DNA from: Pisaster brevispinus
Taxonomy: Eukaryota > Echinodermata > Asteroidea > Forcipulatida > Asteriidae
NCBI GenBank assembly: GCA_023634235.1
Contig: JAMKCF010000008.1
Coordinates: 14,495,627 to 14,559,626, forward strand
DNA length: 64,000 nt
Direction: 5' to 3'
Positions 1 to 12,700 of this stretch are shown here, in pieces (within the stretch, counting starts at the first letter, position 1; the number at the start of each line of letters is the position of its first letter). Both the position numbers and the translations under genes were made by a program. Under the pieces are notes generated by a model. It worked only from the letters and a program-made list of their open reading frames with translations. It did not search any database and was not told the DNA's origin.

Positions 1-206
1 ATTCTCCTGAAGACAATCAGAGCATACTGATCGAAACGTCAGTTGTTAAACCGACGGTTCTTCTCAGAACCAACTCACAGAGAGAGTTTATGTGCATGGT
101 GTATCCGCAAAACTTACTATAGATGGAGTTTATTGTACAATTTGCACGTAGTGAGAATCCTTAAAACAATGATAAATCTTGAACTTGCTGCAGTGAACCA
201 TCTTAC

Positions 207-3200
207 CAATTAGGATATTAGCATTTCCAGAACTTAACCCAAACTGGTTCTCCAGGTATATGGGTAAAAAGACCTCGGCTCCCGTGGCAAATATGCTATC
301 AGCCGCGATGCCGATTGTCAAGAGGACAAAAGTGGGGTTCCGGAACAGGATCTTGGTAGCTGACGGGAAGTCCCGCCAGGAGCTGCCGAATCCCTCCCGA
401 TCCGCCTTCCCCTTGACGTCCGAGCTTGCGTGTGCTTGGGACTCGCGTTGCTGTCGGATTGCCTGCGTTCCTACAATACAGAGAGATTGGAGGAGAATAA
501 AGCAAATCATTAGTAAAAACAATATCACCATGGTCAAATTCAATACAAGATGACCTTTTGTTTAAGTGAAGTATATCACTACTTAAAACAATTAAATAAA
601 TTGTTTAAAAACTTAAAGTCACCCGAAGAATTCCTCCCCAGAGAAGGTGGTCCAATCAGTGTATATAAAAGTGTCTCAACTGAGATATGAACGTAGTTAT
701 GGTAAAGCTACCTCAAATAGGGCGTGCCCCAACTGTGAATAAACAAACCAGCTCTAAACAAACCCAGAGTTACAATTGGACATTTCCTTTGAAATATTAA
801 ATAAGATCCCTTTTCAGAGCTACTTCGATGCAATACCATTTGGAAGAGTATGGCAAACTGTTACTCCATTGAAAGTGATAGGCTCGTTGTTGTGTTTGCT
901 ACCGTGCTGAATGGCACTAATTCTGTTCAGCGACAGGGGAGATAGAACTTCCACAAAGTTCACCTCAAACTTAACCACATTATTTCCCATCATGTGAAAG
1001 TTTCAAGTCCTGAAATAATCTTACCGGGTAACTCATGTGGGAAACAGGTAAGAGGTATTGCGATCATAAGGGAAATGATTGCACAGGCGACGAAGCCCAG
1101 CCACCAGGCACCGACCCATTGAACATCGGAGCTGTCTGCTGTGGGGCTACGAATAAAATACAAACAATAATAACAAAGCTGCTTTGGAATCTCTTTCCAT
1201 AAAATGCAAGGCAGTGGTTCATAGACGATATGCAAATGACTTAATTTGGGTAGGGCGACCTCGGCTAGAGAGGTCAGAAAGCTGGCTGGTCATTGCCCCT
1301 ACACTCTGCGCCGTGCGTACAAAGATACGCGTTTTCCATTGTTGCGTCATCATCGTTTTACATCCAAAATGGCAGCGTGATGACGTCAACGAGTAACGTT
1401 TATTACTGTATGGTCGTGTGTCAGTAAAAGTTGCTTTAGAGTTACATGGTCTTCTTTTTTGTACTTGACATATCAAGGTTGAAATCTATGCAGTCCTCTT
1501 GTATTGCCATAAATTCAGAGCTCATGCATCCAAACTGAGATTAGACGTATTTAGTAGTCTGCGCACTTTATTTTTAATGAGAATCGGTACCCACTTTCGC
1601 TAAACAGCACACAAGGAGCACGACATAACACAATACAGTATCAGGACAACATTACAGCAGATTAACGTGCGTCCAACCAATGAAGAAAACTGCGGCATCG
1701 ATTGAAAAAAGAACGAGGTTGAATGTTCATGATTACCTTATGGAAGAGGAATAGAAGTCTGTATTTAAACTCAGAAGAACACCTCCGACGACAAACCCCA
1801 CAGCTGGTCCAAGAGTGATGAAGGTGATTAGAATACCTGTCAGATAATGCACAACAAAGTAATCAGCAATGCTACCCTCAACTCTTGCATGTGTCTTGTT
1901 TTGAGAACGTGTCACCGCATGAATGTGCTAGTTCGATATCAAATCGCGAAAAACAGAAAAATACTACCCTGTCCATAAAACAAGACGATCTCGATGCTCG
2001 ATAAGGGGCATGGTGTACCCCCCCCCCCCCCTCCCCTGTTGTGTCTTTATTGTGTGCTTGGAATCTGAGGAATTCTTTAGAGGATTTTAGGGGGTACTTC
2101 TGTACAAGAGGAAAGTGGTGTCTTCAAGTAAGAGAACATTCGGGGGATACTTTACCCTCTGCCTCATATCGGGCAAGGTTTACCCTCGCAGCAAATGAAC
2201 TATTGCATGGACACATGGTACCAAGACTCCTATAGACGTACACCGGCGTGCACAGTCTGAAACTGAAAAGCCCAGTTGTCATGCTTTTGTTTTTATTCAC
2301 TTGGCATGAAAGGTGTAATAATTACTACGACCGTTTTCCTACACAAATATCGTCATGCAATGGTAATGGCCGGAGTAACCTCTGCCACGATTTGTTTTGC
2401 TTTTGCTGAATCACACGAGGACAAGGTGTGACAATATTGTAGAAAATTTGTCTTCCAGATGGACTCTAACTATGTTCTAGACACTTCCACATGAGTGGAG
2501 CACCGGATGGCGTAACCATGAGGGGGCAAAAGTGGCAGGAGCCTTTGCCCTCCTTCTTGCCCCCCCCCAAGTAAATAGCTCCCAAACTGTGTTTTACCCC
2601 GCTCGCCCTCCCCCAAATGAAAATGTCTGATAACGCCACTGTGGAGCCCACCCCCCCCCCCCTCCAACCCAACCCTGATCACTAACAATGTAAACCTTTG
2701 TGCCTTATTTTATTCCGTCTATCTTTATAGGGGACATTTTAAATGGTGTTGTCTATAACTTTTTAATAAGTCACAAACGAGAGCTGGATTCCCCTGTCTG
2801 ATTGTAATAGATACATCGATTACGGATTGATTGACTTAAATTGAACATTGTGTCATACCTAAGTAAACACCCGCGTCTTTGCTTCTCACGCTTTCATCAA
2901 TAAAGGCAAATCCCAGGGAATACACTGGTGCCCCGCCTAGTGCGAATACCACCTGAGATAATATGAAGATGTACAGGTACCCGGACAAAGAGGCTATCGT
3001 CGCCTTTGCAGCATCAGGGCTCATTGATGTGTGCTCAGTAGTCGATGAGCATATACCAGTGGCGTTATTGTCACTGTATGTGTAAACTTCAGTAGTGAAA
3101 TGAGGCAGGGCGAAAACTATATTTCCCAGAGCAATGCAGATTATCCCCCCACCGAGGATCCGTGCTTTGTTTGCACTGTTTCCGAGGTACCCGACAAAGA

Positions 3201-4437
3201 CGATCAACACGGCGGCCGTTACATCGTAGATAGATGGCAGGAGACCAGTCTGGAATGAAGAGAACTCGAACCGGCGCTGGAGGCTCGCGAGAGACCCGTT
3301 GACGAGCCCGTTGACGGTCATACTCTGGAAAAAGCTGTACGCGCTTACTACACCGAGCAGCCATTTTGGATTAGCGAAGCACTGCAGGAACTTCGGACGC
3401 CACGAGAACCAGCCGCACTCGGTGGTGACCCCGTTGTTCTTCGTCTCTTGCCACTTTCCAGCTTCTTGGTCTCTCGGAATTATCAGATCAGAAAACTTAA
3501 TTTCTTGCTCATCTGTTATATCCTGGTTTCATAATTTGGAGAGGACATTTGACATTTAAACAAGATATAGATCAAAGAGTTTAAAGTTTGATACTGGAAA
3601 AACAATTACCTATAATAATTGTAAAAGTATAGACAAAGTGAAACAGAAATGTAAATCTATAGAAATATTCAGGTATCGCTTTTGTTTGTTTGTTTGTTTG
3701 TTTATTTGTTGGTTGGGGTGTTGGGGTGTTTGTTTGTTTGTTTGTTTGTTTGTTTGTTTGTTTGTTTGTTTGTTTGTTTGTTTGTTTGTTGGGGTGTTTG
3801 TTTGTTTGTTTGTTTGCTTGCTGCTTGCTTGCTTTAATACCAATTAGCATAAAGAGGTATCCTTTAACGTTCAATGTCCCTGACAGATCCAACACTGACA
3901 GTGTGAAAATGTCGGAGGTATACTTGGTTGGCAAACACTATTTGTTGACAATTATGTTGATTATATTAAAGGCTGCCACTCACCCGAATAAAGGGTGACC
4001 GTTCACCTGAATAGACTCAGACTTCGTTGGTTTAAAGTATCGGAATGAAGACAGACAGTCAAACTATTGAACCAATAAGGCTACCATTCAGATAAGGTAC
4101 TATTCAAGGCTTTACCATTCACCCGATGAACCACGTTCGATACGGGTCAAAATAAACAAGGTCAGTACATGTACATATCATAGAACTGCACGTAAGGTTG
4201 TTCCTGTTCCAGGAGTGCTGAAACCATGCCCCGTACTTTGAGCCTACTTGATGATTACATAAACTGCATATTATAGTGTAGTTCCTGTGATATGAATGCT
4301 GAAACCACCTTTTCCCCCATCCTAGTACTTTGGGCCTACTTGATCGTTTGACTAGAGCAGAGAACACACTCAATACAGCTTACTATGATCAAGCTGTAAT
4401 GCACACTCGTCTAAACACTCACCCCATTGGCAGACAT
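207..4437 (-). CDS. SLCO/OATP-family organic anion transporter, 5' part (exons 1-5; 3' end beyond window)
   Basis: Multi-pass plasma-membrane carrier of the solute carrier organic anion (OATP) family; members move bile salts, steroid conjugates, prostaglandins or thyroid hormones. Exons read on the minus strand: 4437-4423 (ATG, 5 codons), 3522-2859, 1836-1737, 1146-1025 and 470-207. All junctions are GT-AG and the phases (0, 1, 2, 1) join without a break, giving 388 residues of a usual 650-700. Helix 1 starts near residue 57 (NPKWLLGVVSAYSFFQSM). Exon 4 holds the family signature as DVQWVGAWWLGF (residues 267-278); the usual Arg before Trp is Gln here. Exon 5 carries the loop and the helix-7 segment ending in YLENQFGLS. 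The start was chosen because MSANG is followed by a consensus donor (GTGAGT) in the phase exon 2 needs; the tiny first exon is the least certain part. The large Cys-rich extracellular loop and helices 8-12 lie off the left edge. Family assignment is firm; subfamily and substrate cannot be told. Confidence 0.9.
2859..3522 (-). CDS. OATP exon 2 (N-terminus to helix 5 start)
   Basis: Largest visible exon of the transporter (residues 6-226). It holds an acidic cytosolic N-terminus, helix 1, helix 2 (GLLPSIYDVTAAVLIVFVGY), helix 3 (GGGIICIALGNIVFALPHF), an extracellular loop with an NATG glycosylation sequon, and helix 4 (LYIFILSQVVFALGGAPVYS). The acceptor at 3523 (CCAG) and the donor at 2858 (GTATG) fix the ends; an in-frame stop lies just upstream of the acceptor. 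Confidence 0.88.
3680..3833. repeat. (GTTT)n microsatellite with TTGGGGTG interruptions, copy 1
   Basis: Tetranucleotide GTTT tract inside intron 1 of the transporter, broken at intervals by TTGGGGTG. The same interrupted tract recurs at 14859, 18881 and 24384, where it lies at the edges of the tandem HYR modules. Open frames through it (VCLF repeats, or the NKQT repeats on the other strand) come only from the repeat. Confidence 0.9.
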
Positions 4438-4751
4438 TGTTTCTATATCCACGATATATCCCAGCCACTGCCAAGCCACTGAATGAAGAGTTAGACTCGT
4501 CCAGGAACTGATGGTGAGAATTTTTCAGTTTTCATTCCCTGGGCGAAGAAAACGTTGGAGTTAAACAAAACTTACACATATCACTATACCAGATGGAGTG
4601 TTTGCAAATCTACTCAAAGTGTTGACTGTTATTCAGAACGACCGAGGGGTTGCAATACAACAAGGTCGGGTACAGCATACAAACACCACAATTTATTTCG
4701 CATGCATTTCTTGACCTCTGACCTTTCACTATCCACCAGTTTAAAACTGGG

Positions 4752-4790
4752 GTAAACCCCTGAGGGTTAAGAATACCCTCAGGGTTTTAC
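4752..4790. repeat. Short inverted repeat (hairpin)
   Basis: Arms of about 16 bases (GTAAACCCCTGAGGGT and its near-perfect reverse complement) surround a 7-base loop. No poly-T or gene end makes it a convincing terminator; it is probably repeat debris. Confidence 0.5.
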
Positions 4791-4884
4791 TGCTTAACCC
4801 TACTCTGGAGCAGGGGTGGCTATTCCCCGGGGTATGCCCATTTGCCGGGACAGACCGGGGGTAAAGCGATCGAAAGTGTGGAAA

Positions 4885-5060
4885 TTCAGATCAGATTCAG
4901 ATTCAGATTAATTTTATTGGTCCATATGGAAATTCAGTATGTCGTCATTAAATAGAGCACATGAACAATCTACTATAGAAAAGCCCATTGACAGTAGATT
5001 AACATGCTTACAACCAAAGAAGAAAACTGTGCGATATCGGTTGAAAAATGGAATAGGCCT
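4885..5060. repeat. Dispersed repeat fragment with GATTCA-rich end
   Basis: Starts with short GATTCA-type repeats and TTTATTGGTCCATATGGAAA, which resembles 42650-42715 (TTTATTGTCCATACATG). The part at 4990-5050 (CAGTAGATTAACATGC) resembles 1650-1715 (CAGCAGATTAACGTGC) over about 60 bases. Together these are probably pieces of one interspersed family, seen here in three places. Confidence 0.45.
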
Positions 5061-5673
5061 AAGATATATAATTTTAATGACTACGCTTACGGAGAGGATA
5101 TACCTGAAAGGTTTATGGAAGCATATATCAATCAATACACCTACATTGAAACCTACCGTACCTGTGAAATTGATCCCTGTAGGTGTATGTTTTCAAGAAA
5201 GCACAGAAAAACTAACGGTCGACACAGATCGTAACTAATGAGCAGCTCAGGTACTCTAATGTTCCCACGTCTACCAGAGATCGGTCTGTTTTTGTATTTA
5301 AAAATGGTGGTCTGCGCGTGTTTTGTTTTTGAAATTTTTCCCGGACATGGTGAAGGCGTTCCAAGTTCGTTTAGTTTGCGGTTGATGACGTCATTGTAAA
5401 CGAAGAGCAGCCTTCAACCTGAAATCTGTTTTTCCTTCTTTCTTTTTTCTCCGGAAGCTGTGACAAAGCAATCTTGAAATGACAGCTCTATGGTTTGACC
5501 ATAGAGCTGCGTTCATATAAAACGTGCCTCAATAGTAAATCAACGTATCGAATCACGGTCGCTTTGTACCCCTGTAGGCCAAATTTATTAACTGCAATTT
5601 AATGGTGTGCTTAACTATAGCTAATATTTAAAATGTGACGTGATAGTTCACAGATTTGTAAAAAAAAATAATA

Positions 5674-5716
5674 ATACATACATACATACATACATACATA
5701 CATACATACATACATA
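5674..5716. repeat. (ACAT)n microsatellite
   Basis: About ten perfect tetranucleotide units following an A-rich stretch. Confidence 0.9.
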
Positions 5717-7524
5717 GGCCTAGTATATAAGATTGAAAACTTCCCTGGAAAAAAGTTGCCTGAAATGCTTAAAGTTTTTGAGAAATGAGTAATACAATTA
5801 GTTTTGATCTAGCGAGTCCAAGTTTGAAACAGTGAACACAAAACAGGGTTTTAATTCACCATGTTCTTGAGAGTCCGAAGACCGATGGAGCCTAAATTTT
5901 CATAGGTTTGCTGTTTGTTGTTTCATGTATATGTTGAGTCACATAAATTGTTATTTCGTTCGGTTGAACTGGTAAATAAGAACAAAATGTAGTTCTCAAA
6001 AAGGTAGCTATCACTCCGCTATACGCGGATGAAGATAAAAGGAGGTGATTGGGCAGCATGCGCACCGGCAGGCTTGATTCCATAGTAAATTTAATTAACT
6101 GATGTTATTATATTAAACTTATTAATATAAAGGGTCCATATAACCTTATATATTGTTCCAATGAAACTCTGGAAGATTTAGAGTAACTATATGAATTGCC
6201 TATGGTGTCCGCAAACTCTTCACGAAGAACTCTATCCCTGTGTTGTGCAAATAATCCCCTCACACTATTCGAGCTTCCCATGATATGGCTGAGTGCACAG
6301 CCAGAAATGGATTAACCCATTTACAGTATAGGGGACAAAACTCCAGTTCATGTACAAAGTGGCAGAAAGCAAGATACTTATTTTTTAAAACTTTCTAAGT
6401 AAAGAATTATAAATAAGTTAATAATATTTTTAAGTTGCTCAAATAGATAAAGATTATAAATAGTACATGTACAAAATAAACATAGAAGAAGATTTGTTGA
6501 TGACAACAATATGATTAGACCCCAAATTTGAACCACAAACAAATTATGATTCGTCATGATCGTTGTGAATGTCCTTTTATACAAAAACAAGAAAAAAGCA
6601 TGACCCCTCTTCGCAATATTTTGTCTGAAAATGTTGATGGCATGTTATGCAGTGGTATTTAATTGGAAAGTTGCTCAACTAAATGTAGCACTGTTGGCAC
6701 TCAACACATCTGGGAAAACAACCCTACTGATTATTGAATGCAGTGATCCAGCCACAGTGAGTTGAAGAAAAACTTGGAAAAACGCACAAATCGTATAGAC
6801 TTTGGGTGCTACGAGTAGCAACCAAAAGGTTTAATTATTATAAAATAAGTGTTCAGGCAAAACAAACATGACGACTTTAAACAGCAAAAGCTCAGGCTGG
6901 TCTGGTTTCCGCCCCGTGTTAAATAGATCGCCGTGGAAGGCGTTGAGCAGATGCACGCTAGTTCTTCAGGAGTCCGTATAGTCAACCTTAAGTCTATAGC
7001 AGATTTTACTCAAACACAGTACCGGCCAAATTTATTGTTTGCGTCTGAAATGTGACGGTTTGTTTTAGGGAATGTATAGGCCTAAATCATTGTTTTTTTG
7101 GAGGAACAAACTAGTTTCAATGTCTGAGATTATAAAAATCTTCAATCGACTTTTGTTTTGATCAGAAACAAGTCCTTTATAGTACCTATTAGTACAATGT
7201 TTGTTAAATACTGTTCTTTACAATAAATACCGTCAGCAGTTTTCCATCTTGTCGGTGTTGAGCTTTCTTACAGATACAACCGAATAATAACACATAATAA
7301 CTCGGTAGAGGGCGGGATACTCCAACCCTGCGTATCCACGTAGCCATGGACGAGTTGTTTTTCCGATCAGAATGGAGAATATTATTGAGTGGTGTGGTGT
7401 ATGGTAATTTTTTTCAGTTATGATTTCCAATCAAACTTACCGAGATGTTTGCTGAATGAACGCCACTCAGGTGATGACTGTTAGTGGTTCACATTCACGT
7501 CGTTGATTCTCAATAGAACGTGTT

Positions 7525-7912
7525 AAATGCTGTGTGCACTGAACTCATTTAAAGTTCTTTTGTATGAGCGAAATTAATATTGATGACTGAACAGACCATT
7601 ATTTGCATGTCCATAGCTTTGACAGGTTGTTCACTGTCCAGTCCAAAGGTAGTCTTTTTCAACGAAAGCATTGAACCGTATACAGAGGAAAACAACTCAC
7701 AGCCGACCTTCATTTTACTGTCGTCATCGCGCCACTGCACGCTGAAATGTCATTCTGAACTTATTGAAGTGTAAATTTACGTGAGAGTGAGTATTGTACA
7801 CAAACTACCTTTCGACTTGAAGGTGAACAACTTGTCAAAGCTATGGACATGCAAATATCGGTCTCCCTCATACTATAGAACTTTAATGAGTTCAGTGCGC
7901 ACATCGTTTAAA
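7525..7912. mobile_element. Foldback (inverted-repeat) element, about 390 bp
   Basis: Left part (7529-7640) and right part (7822-7906) are near reverse complements: GCACTGAACTC with CATGTCCATAGCTTTGACA on the left, GTCAAAGCTATGGACATG and GAGTTCAGTGCGCAC on the right. The two open frames seen inside on opposite strands are products of this symmetry. It is a non-autonomous, MITE-like element with no transposase. Confidence 0.65.
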
Positions 7913-8125
7913 TGCTGGAGTAGTACTAGTAGACTGAATAATATACCCCAATCCCAAATGTACCATTCAGCTCCACAGGAGAATGTGTCCCCCGGACTAA
8001 CTGTTCCCAGCTCAAAATTCATGCACCGAAATTGTAGTGAGGCACCGGAATTCCCCGAGGCAATTCTTCCTGTATTCTGGATCGTTTAGCGGAGTATGGG
8101 GGTGGGGGGGGGGGGGGGGTGCACA

Positions 8126-8223
8126 TTACACTATGCGGATAGGACATTAAGCCTTGGGTCCTCTGACTAGGATTGGTAGTGCACGTAAAAGAACAATGAA
8201 CATTTATCGTAGAAGAGTAGGGA
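8126..8223 (+). mobile_element. Fragment of a widespread SINE body
   Basis: The segment with ACATTAAGCCTTGGGTCCTC, GTGCACGTAAAAGAACAATG and TTATCGTAGAAGAGTAGGG resembles the body of a tRNA-derived SINE common in marine deuterostomes. I recognise this from family memory, not from a search. The head is not present next to it. Confidence 0.4.
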
Positions 8224-8227
8224 ATGA

Positions 8228-8270
8228 CCACTGATCTCTATTGTACTGTCAGTATAATAGAGATCAGTGG
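8228..8270. repeat. Perfect 15-bp hairpin
   Basis: CCACTGATCTCTATT and its exact reverse complement are separated by 13 bases. It sits directly before the palindromic minisatellite. Confidence 0.75.
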
Positions 8271-8308
8271 GAATGACCCCAGTGTTTCTAGTTCACACTA
8301 GCACCCTT

Positions 8309-8498
8309 GTTTACAGGTTAACCTGTAAACAGGTTAACTCTTGTTACAGGTTAACCTGTAAACAGGTTAACCCTTGTTTACAGGTTAACCTGTAAACAGG
8401 TTAACCCTTGTTTACAGGCTTAACCTGTAAACAGGTTGACCCTTGTTTACAGGCTTAACCTGTAAACAGGTTAACCCTTGTTTACAGGTTAAACAAGG
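8309..8498. repeat. Palindromic 34-bp minisatellite
   Basis: About five tandem units plus a partial one. Each contains TGTTTACAGGTTAACCTG followed by TAAACAGGTTAACCCT, so each unit is itself palindromic around GGTTAACC. Later units carry an extra C (GGCTTAACC). Confidence 0.88.
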
Positions 8499-9268
8499 GC
8501 TAGCGAGCTACATCGATTGAGTTCACTTATAAGGCATCCTTGGTTTCATTACCAGAAAAGTTTGAGTAATAAAATAACTTTCAAAATAATCACCATCATC
8601 ATTTAGCGACGTTTCTTCAGATGCAGAGAGCGCACTTGGAGTATTGGAGGAATATTTTTTATAGTTGGAAATAAATGTCAAAGTACATGTTTCATATACG
8701 GAAGTATATAGGACGGTTGGTACATGTATTTGGTTTGCCTTATACCGATGATGAGCTCTCTGTATTTTGTGTTTTTCTAGTCGTGCGGAAGAATACAAAT
8801 GTGCAATAATTTTTCAGTCAATGTGGTATACATTTTTAAAACTGTTGTCTCATTACTTTGATTCAAAGCAATCCACTGATAACTCTAGATTTGTTTTTCC
8901 TTTTTTTTTTAATCCACAACGTTTTGAACAGTCAAATGAATTAGCTTACGCCATCACACATTAAATTTAATTGAACAGAGAGACGACTCGTTCTAGAGGA
9001 CATGTTTGATCATCTTGACGGCATTCCCTGAATAATATTTTGTGCGCAACTGTGCGCAACTATGGGGTGTGTACTCTCCATTAGTCACGGAATCCAAGAT
9101 TGCGTTTGTTGCGTTTGTGGCAGCAAACAAATAGTACCCACTTGAAGACTAACGCCCCAGCCAAGCCCCAGCCACGCCCCAGCCATACAATTGTAATTTT
9201 GCACAGCGCCAAAATCGGGTGTCGGAACTGAATGGGGGATGATTTTGACATAGTGGAATTTTTATAAG

Positions 9269-9295
9269 GACGCTAGGTGGCAGCAGATTTACCAG
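9269..9295 (+). mobile_element. End fragment of short hairpin MITE (family A)
   Basis: GCTAGGTGGCAGCAGATTTA matches the left arm of the complete element at 12417-12518; the rest of the element is missing. Confidence 0.5.
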
Positions 9296-9299
9296 AGGG

Positions 9300-12200
9300 T
9301 GCGCCACCCTGATAAGAGCAACCAATGCTAAATGCTAATTTTTTTTTTTAATACAAAAAATAACATCAAAGTCTCTCAACCTCTTGAAAACCAATCAAAT
9401 ACGTTGTCGGACAACTAACCTTCAGATTTCTTTTTCTTCTTTTTTTTTCCTTCAATTTTTGGCACGACAGCCGTTTGGAATTTTTGCTAAGTAACAACCC
9501 CCCGCAAAAATGTTTTTTCCCCAAATCCTGCCAGATGTAACCCTTGACCTTGCATCCCATTTACACGTGTACACACATTACACTTTACAAACAACCATTA
9601 CGATCGAAAGAACAGTTAACTGCTGGTGTTTGTAGGTGACAAACCACGTCTCTTCGGAGCAGACAAATCATAACACAGAAATTGAAAGCTTAAGTCACTG
9701 CAAGTTTATCCACTGAAATCATTGGTCCGGTAAGACCAGCGCATGTACTTATCCCTGCGGAAAAAGACAGGGCGTTTCTATTGTTTCGTTATCCATTTAC
9801 CTCTAAGATGGCGGCAGGATGACGTCAATTCATAAGGTCTGGTAATTGCATGACCTCAAAATTTTATTAGTCAAAAACAATTATGGGTTTACCAGTTATG
9901 ATATCAAGTTTGTCGCACGAATGTTTGCCTTTTAAAGTGTTCTGCACACAAGGGGATGCACCACACATGCTAAATGCTAATTATTCAAAAGTACCCCAAA
10001 AGTACTTCAAAAGTCTCTGAGCCTATTGAAAAAAACAAACATTTTGTGACAACTAAACATAATTGTTCTTCACAACGTTTAGTAGGTTAGCCATTCAGCT
10101 TCTGAGCATGGTCTGATCTAAAGTAACACCCCTGATGACCAAGTAGCCCTTGTTATTAACTGCCCAGACTCCATCTTGGAAAAATAACCCCACACTTTTA
10201 GCAAAACAGAGCAATTTCAAGGCACTTTTTCTGCTCCGGGTTGAAAGTCAACAACCACAGGGACACAGTATTGGACCATTTTTTAACTATCCATAAAAGA
10301 AAAAGAAAAAGTTGTGGGTTTACGTTCATAATGCGCGGCTTAATAATGTTTCTCTATTAAGTGAAGTAGGCCTATACCCATGTAGACATACAAATACATA
10401 CATCAATTTGTTGCTATCTATGTGAGAATTTTCCTTTGTCCCTCTAACTTAACACTCTCCATAGACTTAGCACGTGAAAAAGTGTGAGGACAAGAATACA
10501 AATGATTCCAATGTGAGGACAGCATTGTTCCTTTTGTATTCCTTTGTTATACTGTCCCCACTCTTCTGGTATCAACATGCCAAATGTTTATGTCTGTGGA
10601 TTCATCTATATACAAGAACAATGGATACACCCATATTGTGCTTAGTCTTGCCTGCAGGATGTGAAGACTCTGCGGTTACTCTGTAATTACATATATTGTC
10701 CTAAATAACATTATCCATCGCTCCATCAATTACTTTGTCATAAGAAACACCGTACATCGTTTAAACACCACCAGTTGCCCATGGGGGGGGGGGGGCTGCG
10801 CCTTCTGACAGTTCCCACAATGTTGTTGCTCATTTTAGGCCATCATTAACCTGGTTTCTGTTGTCTTCATTAATGAAAGCTTTTAAAAGTTGTCGTTTGG
10901 TTTTGCTGTTAATACTGACGTCAATCAGTACGATCTTAGTGTAATACATCAACTTCGTTAAAAGCCTGTCATGACTTTTATTTTCGAGAGTAGTTATTTT
11001 TAATTCCATGAGCAGTTATTTGTTATTGGTGAGAGCTTATGTTTTTATTTTCGTGACCATTTTTCTTTTTCAAAAGCAGATATTTGTTTTCTTCTATTTT
11101 ATGTTACATTGTCTGTGAATACAGTTAATATTGAGGGGCAACATGTAGACCGTGAGTGAACATTCACTCAAAGCAGAGATAATGCCTTGAAATTAAATTC
11201 ATCTTCATTGACAGGTTGTTTGTATTGGAATCCCAATGACAAATGGAATAAAACTAATGGCACAATCAAAATGTGAAGCGCAGTAGACATTAATGGTCTG
11301 GTCATCAAGTCACGGTGGTAGTTTAAGCTTTTAGTGCGACGTCAACTTTAACAGTATTAACAAAAAAACTGACTCTCGCTAAATAAATAGTGATCAGACT
11401 ATAAGTGTGTTTGTCTTTCAGACTCGGTTTTGTTAAGGTTGAATGGGAAAATGGTTGTTTAATCGTCTAGTCCTTGGGCCGCCCCATTTCCCCGAAAGCC
11501 CCAATCGCCCCGAAGTGAAACACTGCAACAGGCGGTGTTAGGGATCGCTCGTCATCATGTACTCATTTTTAATAATAACCAAACAAAATTAATTGTCTTT
11601 CACCATGATGATGGCCATAAATCACTTACGAGCATTTGTGTCCATTGCTTGTTTGTAAAGTTTATCCTGATAGGGGGCCTACCAGTTACCACCCAGTGAA
11701 AACCGGTTCTTCACACTGTTATTGCCATTAATCAGTACCTCCAACGAAATAAAACGGTGTGGTTTTTCTTTCGCATATTTGCACAAACCCGAGTACTATA
11801 ACTTTTGAAAATAAACATCATCATAATTAGAAATGCTTTGGTTGGTGTCTGCTTTATGCTTTGCTTGCATTATGTTGGTCACATGCGTGTACCAGCTACC
11901 TTAATTGATACATTGTCGGCACGTTCACGCTAGTTCACAGAGGCAGTCAATATATCACATGTTAATTACACCCCCACAGTCCACCACAGTCAAGTCTTCG
12001 ACAAATCAGATTGCATAAACTCCCGGGATATAGTACTTAATAATAATATTGAAGACAAAAAGATCAGAATAATATATCAGGAGACCGCGACATGCTCATA
12101 ACAGAGTGACGCAATGACAGCTTTTGCAGCGAGGTCAGAACAACGGTTATTGTAATCTTTGGAAACATACTGCAGGTCAATGACAGATTTTATGGTTGGG

Positions 12201-12400
12201 TTGATAGGGAAATGAAAAATGGAAATTTGTTCTGTTATTAAGCTCAGTTTGTGTACCAAATAAGTCACAACAGATTGTATTGTATTGTATTGTATTGTTG
12301 CTACCCCTGTAATAGTTGTACTACGTGTACGTACATGTACATAAAATTGATAAGTTTGATTTTTTGTACTTTGTACTTGATCTCTTTGAAATGATTCAAT
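9300..12400. other. Intergenic stretch without a recognised gene
   Basis: No exon with supporting splice sites, no recognised domain and no clear RNA gene was seen on either strand. Short homopolymer tracts occur (poly-G at 10783-10793). Confidence 0.6.
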
Positions 12401-12416
12401 GAGGGACTTTGCGGAA

Positions 12417-12518
12417 GCTAGGTGGCAGCAGACTTACCATCGTTCTCGGAAATGTGCGCATGCTCAGAACTACGTGAACAATGGAAATTCACCTGGTAAG
12501 TCTGCTACCACCTATAGC
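12417..12518 (+). mobile_element. Short hairpin MITE, family A, complete copy
   Basis: Arms GGTGGCAGCAGACTTACCA (from 12421) and TGGTAAGTCTGCTACCACC (from 12494) pair across a spacer that contains ATGTGCGCATGCTCAGAAC. The same arms and spacer occur at 43905-44020 in the opposite orientation. Confidence 0.75.
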
Positions 12519-12700
12519 GTTCAAAACTCTCCCTTTCCCCAATTTGTGTACTGTTTTCTAAAAAGCCATATATCCATTCCAACCTCCCGCCTCTCCAATC
12601 TTTCCTGTTCCATTGAAGAAGACCTTACTTCATTCAGCAGTTCATTTGAGCTCTCTTCAGAGCCCTGGGGCCGATTTCACAAAGCACTATAAGTCGTCCT

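Larger units (their letters stand above)
4438..7520. other. Intergenic stretch without a recognised gene
   Basis: Upstream of the transporter start. It contains a small hairpin at 4752-4790, a dispersed-repeat fragment near 4885-5060 and an ACAT microsatellite at 5674-5716. Open frames are short, unsupported by splice context and resemble no family I know. Confidence 0.6.

Noticed and set aside
7549..7774. Two opposing 63-64 residue frames
   Set aside because: They overlap each other inside a foldback element and have no family resemblance.
8309..8498. CRISPR-like array
   Set aside because: The context is eukaryotic and there are no unique spacers; units are contiguous palindromic repeats.
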